In this document: positions 51,715 to 60,512 of the stretch, in pieces | Layout of the letters: each line of letters opens with the position of its first letter | Numbering within the stretch: position 1 is the first letter of the stretch | NCBI GenBank assembly: GCA_029202485.1 | Contig: CP119313.1 | Location: 3,472,001-3,536,000 of the forward strand | Direction: 5' to 3' | Length of the DNA stretch: 64,000 nt | From: Candidatus Pedobacter colombiensis | GTDB lineage: Bacteria; Bacteroidota; Bacteroidia; Sphingobacteriales; Sphingobacteriaceae | The notes under the pieces: generated by a model | What the model was told of the DNA's origin: nothing | The model's input: the letters and a program-made list of their open reading frames with translations, nothing else | Database searches by the model: none | Program-made: the position numbers and the translations under genes

Positions 51715-53592
51715 TTATTTGAGTTTAGTTAATCCATTAAAATCGATTTCCTGAGCAAATGGATTTAAGAAATGATCTATCAAAACAGTAAGCGCTCGTC
51801 TTGATAAAACAGTTTCTCCATTTACCTCTTGTTTAGCAACACCTTCGTTTATCACTTTCGAAATCTCAGCAAGGGTTATTTCCTTTTTTGAAACCGATGA
51901 CAATAACTTTGCAGCAAAAGCTGCATTTACCAGTTTTCCTGAAGGGAACTGATCAGCTATTACCGGATAAAAAGATTTAAATCCTTCAATCAAGGTATAT
52001 TCATTAATTGGCTGCTCCGGGTAAAACCAGGTTTGGTTAGCCCATTTGTAAGGGATACCTGTTCCTTTTAAAATTCCCGTAGCACCAATCTTTTGCATCA
52101 CTACAAAGTTTTTATCTTCAGGTTTCACGTCTATAAAAGGCATGATATAAGCCTTACTTTCCAATAAAGCAGATTGTACCTCACGGATATTTACCTGAGC
52201 TGGCTGTAAATTATTTTTAATAGCTACAGCTGCCAATGCACCCGCTGCCTGACCAATCGTCAATACCACCGGTTGTAACCTACTGGCACCGGCAACAATA
52301 TTGGTTACGCTGACACTTTTTTCGGCAACAATAATTCCATCTGCAGTTTTAGGAATCAATGAACCTAATGGTATATTATAGGAAGGCACTTTGATTTTTA
52401 TAAAATCTATCTGTGGAGCATTCGGATTTTTCAAATGATGATGATCAATCGGATAATCACCAATAGCAATACCAGTACGGTATAAATTAGACTTTTGCTG
52501 ATAGGGAGCAGTTACATCATTAACAGTTAATGTTACCTTACCATCCAATCGTCTTGCCTCCCGGTGATAAGCAATCATAGGCAATTTATCGGAGGTAGGA
52601 AATTCATCATCAGCAATACCTAAATGCTTAAATCCAAGCTTTGTTTGCAGGTGATAAACAAACCTTAAACTGTGCAGTTTAGCTTCTTTAAGGGCAGCGG
52701 CTCTATCCTTTTTACTGAGTTCAATAATGTTCAGATAAATGTCGTTTCCACATTTAGGCCAGTTGATCATGTACTTGTTATTTGGAAGTTTACCATAAGT
52801 GATCATCTGGTTACAATCTATAGCACGTTGATGATGGGCATCAGCCGAAGGATCGGTAATGTCACAGCAGCACTCAAATTCCTTTGGATCATAACCTGCA
52901 GGTTTAGCAATCGTTTTATCAGCATCCTTACCATAATCCTTAAGTACTACTACATAAGTTAAATCCTGGATGATGTCATTTGCCTTTTCAGGAGCAAAAG
53001 ATTCACCGGTATCAAATCTGCTATCCATCCCCACACGATATGGGATTTTCAGAAAACCCATCACATCCCCTAACTCAGTAGCATCAATAATCAAATCAGC
53101 CGTTACAATCGTACGTTTTCCTTTTACATAGGTTTCTACCTCCCATTTATTCCCCTTACGGGTAATGTTCTTCCATTCTGTTTTATACCAAATGGTTAGA
53201 TTAGGATTTATGGCTAATTCCTTGAGTTTTTTATTTCCTATTGAGGGTTCAAACAAGGTGTTGCTCACCCATCCAGTCTCCACAGCTTTCGGTCCACCAT
53301 AATAATCATACAGTTTTTGTCTAAACTCCCCCCATAAACCCGAAGGCATCTGGTGATTACCATCAATAGCAGCTACACCGGCAGCGGTTAACATTCCCCC
53401 CAACCACTCTGTTTCTTCAATAACTAGAGTTTTCACCCCCATTCTTGATGCCTGTATAGCAGCGGTAGTCCCACTTGCACCGCCACCTATCACCAACAAC
53501 TGTGTCTCGTATTCTTTAGCCGAAACAGAAATCGTTGCAAAAAAGAATAAAAAAGCAAATAAAAATCCCCTCATAAATCCTGATCCAATCAT
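51715..53592 (-). CDS. secreted FAD-dependent oxidoreductase (FAD_oxidored family)
   Basis: A 625-residue exported flavoprotein. After the signal peptide the dinucleotide-binding motif VIGGGASGTTAAIQASRMG (about 33-51) and EETEWLGGMLTAAGVAAIDG follow, then IDATELGDVMGFL near 190 and GAGGA-like FAD contacts near 440 (VAGASRLQPVVLTIGQAAGALA). Proteins of this family are frequent in Bacteroidota glycan loci; their substrates are mostly unknown, though oxidation of a sugar is assumed. ATG 53592 is used; ATG 53574 would give a more typical signal peptide. It lies 34 bases before susC. Confidence 0.85.
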   Translation of the reverse strand: MIGSGFMRGFLFAFLFFFATISVSAKEYETQLLVIGGGASGTTAAIQASRMGVKTLVIEETEWLGGMLTAAGVAAIDGNHQMPSGLWGEFRQKLYDYYGGPKAVETGWVSNTLFEPSIGNKKLKELAINPNLTIWYKTEWKNITRKGNKWEVETYVKGKRTIVTADLIIDATELGDVMGFLKIPYRVGMDSRFDTGESFAPEKANDIIQDLTYVVVLKDYGKDADKTIAKPAGYDPKEFECCCDITDPSADAHHQRAIDCNQMITYGKLPNNKYMINWPKCGNDIYLNIIELSKKDRAAALKEAKLHSLRFVYHLQTKLGFKHLGIADDEFPTSDKLPMIAYHREARRLDGKVTLTVNDVTAPYQQKSNLYRTGIAIGDYPIDHHHLKNPNAPQIDFIKIKVPSYNIPLGSLIPKTADGIIVAEKSVSVTNIVAGASRLQPVVLTIGQAAGALAAVAIKNNLQPAQVNIREVQSALLESKAYIMPFIDVKPEDKNFVVMQKIGATGILKGTGIPYKWANQTWFYPEQPINEYTLIEGFKSFYPVIADQFPSGKLVNAAFAAKLLSSVSKKEITLAEISKVINEGVAKQEVNGETVLSRRALTVLIDHFLNPFAQEIDFNGLTKLK

Positions 53593-53630
53593 TTTAACAG
53601 TAAGTAATTTGTTCTATAAAATTTAAGTCA

Positions 53631-54647
53631 TTAGAGTTTTTCTTTAACGATCAATGCAGTCACGACCTTTCTTTCAGACCCGTCCGAAGGTTTAACAGTC
53701 TGTTTTCCATTTACAGTTAAAGCGGTAGAGCCACCACCATCAAGGTTTATAGCACCCACACATCCCATATCTTTCATCATCTGTGCAAGCTCTGCCAGGT
53801 TTACCCCCGGAATACCCGCAGCAGTATTCCCACCTTCGACGGCTAATATAATAATCTTGTTATTTTTAGTATAACCTATAGCCGAACGCGCACGCGAAGA
53901 AGTATTATCTATTACAATCAACTCTTCAGCATCTGTTATATTTATTTTATCATCTTTAATTAACATTGGAGATCCACCGATTGCAGATTTAACATCCCAT
54001 ACCTTACCAACAGTTGGCAATATAGCTGTCGGCACAGGCAAAGGTGCAGTATTCAACTGATTTAAAGCAGGAGAAGAATAAGAAAATATAGTTCCATCTC
54101 CTGTCCCCACATGGTAAATCCAGGTTACATCAGGCACACCTGCAGCAGAAATACCAAATGCAGCTCTGGTTGGATAGTAAGTTGTATTAACTGAATTATA
54201 AACGCGTGTCAAGGACTTAATATTAACGGCACTTACCACAGTATTGTACATCACCAGACTATATGAATTATTTGGACTACCAAAAAAACCACCGTTTATC
54301 GAAGCATACTTAGTTCCCGGTTCATTATTATAAAAACTTGTTACTGTTTTCTCCGAAGCAGCCATTACCGGCTTCAACTCTAAATCAGCTTTTGGATCAA
54401 AAATAACCGCATATGCTGAAATTGATTTCCCATTAATCGGGGTTGTATTCACATAAATCTGTATTCCATTAGGAAAGTTATCCATTAAATAGATCGCCTT
54501 TTTCCAACTGGACGATAAGGTAACCAAAGGTGTTGAGTCAACCAAAGGTTTATCAGGATGAAATTTCCCCTCTTTAGATTTACTACAGGAAGACAAAAAA
54601 GCTCCCGCCGATACAAGAATAATAGCAAGGTTTAGTTTTATGTTCAT
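53631..54647 (-). CDS. NAGPA-type phosphodiester glycosidase lipoprotein
   Basis: The 338-residue protein has a lipobox (GAFLSSC, cysteine about 21) and a domain of the NAGPA family, named for the enzyme that removes GlcNAc from mannose-6-phosphate diesters in lysosomal protein sorting. Typical segments are NGGFFGSPNNSYSLV (about 122-136), GGSPMLIKDDKI and the C-terminal NLDGGGSTALTVNG. Bacterial relatives cleave sugar-1-phosphodiesters in exopolysaccharides or wall polymers. Frame extends to 54701; the ATG at 54647 starts the lipoprotein signal. Located 38 bases before the FAD gene. Confidence 0.85.
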   Translation of the reverse strand: MNIKLNLAIILVSAGAFLSSCSKSKEGKFHPDKPLVDSTPLVTLSSSWKKAIYLMDNFPNGIQIYVNTTPINGKSISAYAVIFDPKADLELKPVMAASEKTVTSFYNNEPGTKYASINGGFFGSPNNSYSLVMYNTVVSAVNIKSLTRVYNSVNTTYYPTRAAFGISAAGVPDVTWIYHVGTGDGTIFSYSSPALNQLNTAPLPVPTAILPTVGKVWDVKSAIGGSPMLIKDDKINITDAEELIVIDNTSSRARSAIGYTKNNKIIILAVEGGNTAAGIPGVNLAELAQMMKDMGCVGAINLDGGGSTALTVNGKQTVKPSDGSERKVVTALIVKEKL

Positions 54648-54790
54648 AATGGTTTGGTTATTCAGTAAATATAGCAACTTTATTAAATAAATTAAAAACA
54701 ATTCCTTAGTTTTATTAAAATATTTTTAAAAGTACCCAAAACCATTATTGTTTTAAATAAAAGAATAGCCCACCAAGCAACCAACTTGCT

Positions 54791-56680
54791 TTACTTTGCA
54801 GGGGTTCTTCTTTCCAATTCAGCAATAGGGATTCTCATCAATCTACCTACCTGAATACCATTTCTATAGGTAACCACCCGTATATTCTGTGCTCCTTTAG
54901 GAATATCCAAAGGCCGCCCTGCATAAACCGGATAATAAGGATCCGGATCTGTATCATCAAAAGAATAATAGATCTTAAGCCCCTCAATTTCAGTTGTCAA
55001 ATTCACTAAAAGAGCTTTATCTGCCCCCCGAACACCCGAAACTACTGCGTCGTAAAAATATCTTGAATAATTAACCGTATCTCTATCCAACATAGGTAAA
55101 TGCGACTCCACACGGCTAATGAAATCAGTCCAGCTACTTTTACCAGCCCCACTCCATAGTGTTTCACTCAAAGCAAACGCCCTTGGCCAAGTCATAAACT
55201 GTAATTTCCGTTCATTAGGCACCTGTTCAGTCCACAAACTACCTTGCCCACCCATCACGTTTTTCTCCTCAATACCTTTGGGCAATGGATCAAATAAAAA
55301 GGTAGTATTCAACCTGTTTACAGTAAAAATTGCATTTTCCAGGTATTGATCTCCTTGATAAAAATCCAGATAAGTATAAGCTGCAGGGGTCATCACCACC
55401 TGCTGTCCTTTCTTAGATGATAGGATACCTCCTTTATCATCCTTCCAACTCATCACAGCCATTTCATCAGGAAGACCACCAGGTAGGTTTTCATACCAGC
55501 CCAAAGGCTTTTTACCCTTCGAAAGCACAATTTTAGAAACACGTTTAAGAAAATATGATTGTAGTTCTTCTGAACTTTTTAAATGCTCATCTTTAATCCT
55601 TTGCTGACATACCGGACACTTGTCCCAATAAGCTCTGGAAACCTCATCCCCACCAATATGTATATATTTCGAGGGAAACAATCCTGCCAATTCACCAATA
55701 ACCTTTTCTAAAAAGACAAAAACAGAATCATTACCCGCACAAACCACATTAGTACGTGAAGCATTCCATGGATCACCCGCCAACACCTGTTGACTTTTTT
55801 TAGTACAGGAAAGTTCCGGATAAGCAGCAATTAATGCCAAACTATGACCCGGAACATCAATTTCCGGCACCAACTCTACAAAATACTGCTGCCCGTAAGC
55901 CACCAATTCCCTGATATCATCCTGTGTATAAAATCCTCCATCCGTAGCCTGCTCACCAGGTTCCGGAGCCTTCTGATTCCGCCAATATCCTTTACGAGGC
56001 ACCCTCCAGGCACCTACTTCAGTCAGCTTTGGCAAGCTTTTAATCTCTACCCTCCACCCTTGATTGTCAGTCAAATGCAAATGCAGTACATTCATTTTAT
56101 ATTTAGACATTTGCAAGATATATCTCTTTATCACTTCTTTAGAAAAGAAATGGCGACTCACATCTACCATTAATCCGCGCCACTGAAAGCGTGGAGCATC
56201 CTCTATTTTAACTGCCGGAATTCTAGTACCTAAATTAACTCCAGCTCGCTCTGCTTTAAGCGGCAAAAGCTGCACTAAAGTTTGCATTGCATAAAACCAA
56301 CCTTCAGGTTGATTAGCTTTAATAACCACTGCTTTACTGGTAACCTCCAGCTGATAAGCTTCCTTACCTCCTTTTACATTTGCATCGGACACAAACCTGA
56401 TCACATTACTATTAGCAGAAGTACCAGCTACTTTCAAATCATAACCTGTCAGCGATTTTAACCTCAATGCCAACAACTCAGCCAAACCCTTATCACTTAC
56501 ACTTGCTGGAACAATTGCGGTATTCGCTTTCAAAATAAAAGCGCCCTCACCTTTCTCTAAATGAGTGGGTTGCGGAATAAGATTAAAGACTTTATCCTGA
56601 GCACTGCAGGTAAGACAAAGCACAACGGGGCCAAGAACAAATATGACTTTGCCAATTAATTTGAGTACAATTTTAATCAT
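54791..56680 (-). CDS. GH20 beta-N-acetylhexosaminidase
   Basis: The 629-residue exported enzyme removes terminal beta-GlcNAc or beta-GalNAc. It has a signal peptide (about 27 residues), the GH20b small domain (about 35-160), the TIM-barrel (about 165-520) with the catalytic aspartate-glutamate pair D345-E346 in IHIGGDEVSRAYW, VPEIDVPGHSLALIAA and the tryptophan-rich GQGSLWTEQV, and a C-terminal chitobiase-type sandwich (YYSFDDTDPDPYYP). It is the first gene of the glycan locus, divergent from a ROK regulator gene. A small hairpin overlaps its stop codon. Confidence 0.94.
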   Translation of the reverse strand: MIKIVLKLIGKVIFVLGPVVLCLTCSAQDKVFNLIPQPTHLEKGEGAFILKANTAIVPASVSDKGLAELLALRLKSLTGYDLKVAGTSANSNVIRFVSDANVKGGKEAYQLEVTSKAVVIKANQPEGWFYAMQTLVQLLPLKAERAGVNLGTRIPAVKIEDAPRFQWRGLMVDVSRHFFSKEVIKRYILQMSKYKMNVLHLHLTDNQGWRVEIKSLPKLTEVGAWRVPRKGYWRNQKAPEPGEQATDGGFYTQDDIRELVAYGQQYFVELVPEIDVPGHSLALIAAYPELSCTKKSQQVLAGDPWNASRTNVVCAGNDSVFVFLEKVIGELAGLFPSKYIHIGGDEVSRAYWDKCPVCQQRIKDEHLKSSEELQSYFLKRVSKIVLSKGKKPLGWYENLPGGLPDEMAVMSWKDDKGGILSSKKGQQVVMTPAAYTYLDFYQGDQYLENAIFTVNRLNTTFLFDPLPKGIEEKNVMGGQGSLWTEQVPNERKLQFMTWPRAFALSETLWSGAGKSSWTDFISRVESHLPMLDRDTVNYSRYFYDAVVSGVRGADKALLVNLTTEIEGLKIYYSFDDTDPDPYYPVYAGRPLDIPKGAQNIRVVTYRNGIQVGRLMRIPIAELERRTPAK

Positions 56681-56824
56681 CTGAATTACGATATGCGGAT
56701 AAGCTGGGTGTTTTTATTTAACTTTGTGTAAATCTATAAGTTTTTGATACAAATTGATGATATTTATTAATATTATTTAATAAGATTATATTGTAGACTT
56801 TTAATCACCACAATTACCAAAAAT

Positions 56825-58045
56825 ATGAAAACCGATTTTTTCGACGAGAACAGTGATATCCTAACCGGAGTTGCTTATAAAAACATACATATCAGAAAAA
56901 AGATCATCTCTTATTTTGCAGATGCCGGCAATGCAACCATTGCAGAACTCTGCAAAGAAACGAATCTGAGTGTTCCAAAAGTAACCACTCTAATTACTGA
57001 ACTTATTACAGGTGGACTGGTAAAAGATTTCGGCAAAGTAGGATCTACAGGGGGAAGAAGACCAAACATTTACGGGCTAGCCCCCGATTCAGGCTTTTTC
57101 CTTGGTGTAGACGTAAAACATAACCACATCAATATCGGACTGATAGATTTGCAAAAAAAACTAATCAAAATCTCAAAAGATGTTCCTTACAATTTAAACA
57201 ACACCGCCGAATCACTTGCATCACTTTGCGAGTTAATTAAAAGCTTCATTAAAGAATCTGCGATTTCAAAAGATAAAATACTTGGCCTTGGACTAAACCT
57301 TTCCGGAAGGATCAACTACTCGACAGGCTATAGCTACAGCTTTTTCCATTTCAATGAAGACCCTTTAAGTAAATTACTTGAAACCGAACTCAATTTAAAA
57401 ACTTTTCTTGAAAACGATTCCAGAGCAATGGCTTACGGTGAATTTAACTGCGGCGTAGTAAAGGAAGAAAAAAATGTCTTGTTTTTAAATTTAGATTACG
57501 GCCTTGGAATGGGCGTAATGATCAATAACGAATTGTATTATGGAAAATCTGGTTTCGCAGGAGAAATCGGCCACATCCCATTGTTCAATAACGAGATCAT
57601 CTGCCAATGTGGAAAAAAAGGATGTCTGGAAACTGAAGCTTCAGGCAGAGCATTAATAGCTATGTTTAAAGAAAAGCTAACCACGGGCTCATCCAGTTCC
57701 TTAAATAAAGGCATAAGCGACAACATACAAATGCAGGATATCATCAATGCAGCAAACAACGACGATGTACTTTCTATTGAACTGCTCGCCAAAATAGGTG
57801 AAAAACTTGGTCGGGGAATAGCCCTTCTCATCAATATTTACAACCCTGAACTTGTTATTCTGGGCGGAGCATTAGCCTTAACCGGCGAACATTTACATTT
57901 ACCCATAAAGAGCGCAGTAAACAAATACTCCCTAAGCCTTGTAAATAGCGACACCCAATTAAAACTATCAAAACTTGGTGAAGAAGCAGGCGTTATGGGC
58001 GCCTGCCTCCTGGTAAGAAAAAGACTTTTAGAATATTCTATTTAA
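56825..58045 (+). CDS. ROK-family transcriptional regulator 1
   Basis: The 406-residue protein has an N-terminal winged helix (about 20-85; GNATIAELCKETNLSVPKVT) and a sugar-kinase-like ROK domain (about 90-400) with the zinc-binding CQCGKKGCLE (about 260-269), GHIP histidine, and DYGLGMGVMINNELY phosphate loop. In NagC, Mlc and XylR-like repressors this arrangement senses a sugar or sugar phosphate. It diverges from the GH20 gene and is probably the local regulator of the glycan locus, perhaps sensing an amino sugar. The stop is directly adjacent to the convergent stop of the next gene. Confidence 0.9.
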   Translation: MKTDFFDENSDILTGVAYKNIHIRKKIISYFADAGNATIAELCKETNLSVPKVTTLITELITGGLVKDFGKVGSTGGRRPNIYGLAPDSGFFLGVDVKHNHINIGLIDLQKKLIKISKDVPYNLNNTAESLASLCELIKSFIKESAISKDKILGLGLNLSGRINYSTGYSYSFFHFNEDPLSKLLETELNLKTFLENDSRAMAYGEFNCGVVKEEKNVLFLNLDYGLGMGVMINNELYYGKSGFAGEIGHIPLFNNEIICQCGKKGCLETEASGRALIAMFKEKLTTGSSSSLNKGISDNIQMQDIINAANNDDVLSIELLAKIGEKLGRGIALLINIYNPELVILGGALALTGEHLHLPIKSAVNKYSLSLVNSDTQLKLSKLGEEAGVMGACLLVRKRLLEYSI

Positions 58046-59239
58046 TTATTTCAAAGTATCCATATCCACTGGAATAAACACCAATGGCGTTGGAAGACAT
58101 GAAGCACCCGGCGGAGAGTAAGTCAACTTAATCACTTGTTCTTCGCCATTTTTCGCGGGTGGGAATACCTGCACTAATATTGCTTCCGGTGCAGTCTTAG
58201 TTACCAATCTATCATTTGGCAATTGAATAATTCCCTCATTAAACTTTCCTTTACTAACAACCATCGTCGCCGCCATGCCATTACACCATTTGTTATCAGC
58301 AGAACGCGAGTTCCAGGTAACCAGCGCCAAACCTTTACCATCAGTACTTTTCCACTTCAACTCTATATTGTACATTACACCGTAATTTCCCGCCAAAGTA
58401 GACTCTTTACCACTTGTACCTTCAACACCCAGCACCCATGGATCTTTTATCCCATCAGCTACAACAATTTCAGCCACTCCGTTTTTAGTATCCAATACAT
58501 CGACACCAGTAACCTTATAATTACTTACACCAAACAAACCACGACCTGCATTTTTATGTCCTGTAGGGATCACCGTTTTTATTTTCTTCAATGCCACGGG
58601 ACCAGGAGTCTTAACATCGGTCTGAATAATATTAATCTCCCCGGGTTGATCGATCACAAAATCATAAAAACCATGAGACAGCTCATCATATTTTACTACA
58701 TTACGTTCCAACTGCTCATCTACCGCAATTGCTTCGCCAGGCTCAACCACACGAATCTTTTCATCGCCATTGGAAGCAAAATAATCAGCCAATCCCTGTT
58801 TACCAATCTGGAAGTAATTAGCACTTGGCTTTTGCGAAGAATATTTTAACATACGAATATGCATCTTCTGTTTACCCGTATTTTTTATAACGGCAGTAAT
58901 TTTACGATCGATCTTTACCGGTTCCTTTACACCATTTACATTATATACATACAACCTAACTGCACCCGGCTGCACAGCCTCTTTTAACGCAATAGCTTCG
59001 GGCATCCTAATGTATTCGGGATCATCAGAAATGATAAACTGAGGACCAGGCAAAACCACTTTATTGTATTTGATATCTACCGGTTTAACGGTAAAGAAAT
59101 CCTTCATCAAAACAACATTCCCTTGTTTTGCCTTCAACAAACTCTCCGCATCCTCGCGATTAATAGTCTGTGCACTTAAATGCATTGTACTGCAAACGAG
59201 CACCAGACCTAAAGCAATTTTTAAGTTTTTGTATTCCAT
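58046..59239 (-). CDS. secreted protein of unknown function, 397 residues
   Basis: Not recognised. It has a signal peptide (cleavage about after MHLSA) and a beta-rich body including IKYNKVVLPGPQFIISDDPE, RKITAVIKNTGKQKMHIRM (an ASH- or Fn3-like strand pattern) and HGFYDFVIDQPGEINIIQTD. A second half has KWKSTDGKGLALVTWNSRSA. The composition fits a copper- or carbohydrate-binding protein, but no motif decides it. It extends to a weak start at 59269; the ATG at 59239 is chosen. It is 39 bases downstream of the esterase gene and likely cotranscribed. Confidence 0.65.
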   Translation of the reverse strand: MEYKNLKIALGLVLVCSTMHLSAQTINREDAESLLKAKQGNVVLMKDFFTVKPVDIKYNKVVLPGPQFIISDDPEYIRMPEAIALKEAVQPGAVRLYVYNVNGVKEPVKIDRKITAVIKNTGKQKMHIRMLKYSSQKPSANYFQIGKQGLADYFASNGDEKIRVVEPGEAIAVDEQLERNVVKYDELSHGFYDFVIDQPGEINIIQTDVKTPGPVALKKIKTVIPTGHKNAGRGLFGVSNYKVTGVDVLDTKNGVAEIVVADGIKDPWVLGVEGTSGKESTLAGNYGVMYNIELKWKSTDGKGLALVTWNSRSADNKWCNGMAATMVVSKGKFNEGIIQLPNDRLVTKTAPEAILVQVFPPAKNGEEQVIKLTYSPPGASCLPTPLVFIPVDMDTLK

Positions 59240-59249
59240 ATTTCTAATT

Positions 59250-59266
59250 TGTGTGTGTGTATGTGT
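59250..59266. repeat. short GT/TG dinucleotide run
   Basis: A tract of alternating GT, interrupted once by AT, lies just upstream of the ATG at 59239. It overlaps the 5' region of the gene and could vary in length by slippage, but it is short. Confidence 0.5.
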
Positions 59267-59278
59267 CAAACAATAACA

Positions 59279-60085
59279 TTAGCCTTTATTGGCCAATCCT
59301 GAGAAAAAGCTAAAATGAGCCTCAATGCTTTTAGACCAGTACGGCCCCGTATGTGCACCCGGCTGAGCGATATAAGTCGCTTTAATTTTCAATTCATCAC
59401 ATTTTTTTCTGAATTGATTATTAGCGCCATACAGATAATCCTCAGTACCGCAATCAAAAATCAGCGTCTTTTTTAAATCCTTAATACTTTCCAGCCTATT
59501 TACCGGAGAAAATTCATCAAAAGCTTTATTTTCTTCCGAGTATGGTCCTAACAAATAAGCAATCGTTGTTTTTTTAAAACCTGAATGCCTTAAATTAAGC
59601 ACTCCGGAAGTACTGCCTGCACTTAAAAAAACATCAGGATGTTTTAGAAAAAGATACATAGCCCCAAAACCGCCCATGCTATTACCAGTAATAAAAATCT
59701 TTTCCTTATTAGTCTTATAGACACTGTTTATTTTTGGCATCAACTCCTTCATAAAGAAATCCTCGTACTGCACACTATCCGGCTGAGGAGAATTCATGTA
59801 CCAGCTTTTCTTTAAGCCATCCGGACAAACCACAATAAAATTATAAGTATCTGCCAACCTTTGCAGGTTAGCTAACCTGGCCCAGGTTCTAAAATTAGCT
59901 GAATGTCCATGCAATAAGTAAACAACCGGGTATTTAGATTTCACATTATAAACAGCCGGTTTATAAACCAGCACACTATCGTCCGTTTTTAAGCTCTTAG
60001 ACTTAAGTACCATCGTGTCCTGTCCCCTTACCGACAGAAATAAAAATACCAAAGTCAGCAACAACAATCCTTTTAATTGATTCAT
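59279..60085 (-). CDS. secreted esterase, FrmB/antigen-85-like alpha/beta-hydrolase
   Basis: The 268-residue exported protein has an alpha/beta-hydrolase fold. The nucleophile elbow is GNSMGGFGAMY (serine near 146), the acid is in FDCGTEDYLYG (about 211) and the histidine in QPGAHTGPYW (about 245). An oxyanion YLLHGHSANFRTW precedes them. Similar enzymes remove acyl groups such as acetyl or feruloyl from sugars. It is transcribed with the unknown secreted gene and lies between the two ROK regulator genes, which suggests a role in glycan processing. Confidence 0.82.
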   Translation of the reverse strand: MNQLKGLLLLTLVFLFLSVRGQDTMVLKSKSLKTDDSVLVYKPAVYNVKSKYPVVYLLHGHSANFRTWARLANLQRLADTYNFIVVCPDGLKKSWYMNSPQPDSVQYEDFFMKELMPKINSVYKTNKEKIFITGNSMGGFGAMYLFLKHPDVFLSAGSTSGVLNLRHSGFKKTTIAYLLGPYSEENKAFDEFSPVNRLESIKDLKKTLIFDCGTEDYLYGANNQFRKKCDELKIKATYIAQPGAHTGPYWSKSIEAHFSFFSGLANKG

Positions 60086-60512
60086 AGTTCTTATTTATAT
60101 TTTAATTTTTATTATAAAGATGCGCAAGGCGCTAACTTCAAACAAATTATTCAATCCAACAACACGATTCTATTTATTAATAATTTTCAACTCACAAATA
60201 GTAAGCACATAAACTCCAAATCAAATCACCTTAAATCGCAGGTCAATATAGATATATTTTAACAACTTATATTTATTTATTATAATTTATCACAAAGCAA
60301 TATTTAGTTACATCATTTTATTAAATAAAATAACAACTTAAAAATTTAACACCATTAACATCATAAAATATCAATTCTCAATAAATTAACTCATTTTTAT
60401 ATTTTATACAGAACAAAGTAAGTTTGTGTTGATTATAAATAAAATAGCATTAATTTGCAGCAATCATACTATTCAGACACCAAACAGACAGAGAAAAAAC
60501 TTGTAAAATAAG
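60086..60512. other. 427-base divergent intergenic region
   Basis: Between the secreted esterase and the second ROK gene, which diverge. It is strongly A+T-rich. Apart from the ROK promoter candidate at 60429-60457 no ORF, RNA gene or structured element was seen. Confidence 0.5.
60429..60457 (+). promoter_or_regulatory. candidate ROK 2 promoter, TTG-N18-TTAATTTG
   Basis: TTG (60429-60431) and TTAATTTG (60450-60457) are 18 bases apart, one mismatch from the consensus -7 box. The ATG is 55 bases after it. Confidence 0.5.

Noticed and set aside
58223..58849. 208-codon plus-strand ORF
   Set aside because: It is antisense to the secreted gene at 58046-59239, which has a signal peptide and a plausible protein. 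The antisense product is rich in histidine, threonine and isoleucine, as expected of a shadow frame.
59250..59266. GT dinucleotide run as a phase-variable switch
   Set aside because: The run is short and interrupted, and it lies outside the preferred coding start, so slippage effects would be weak.
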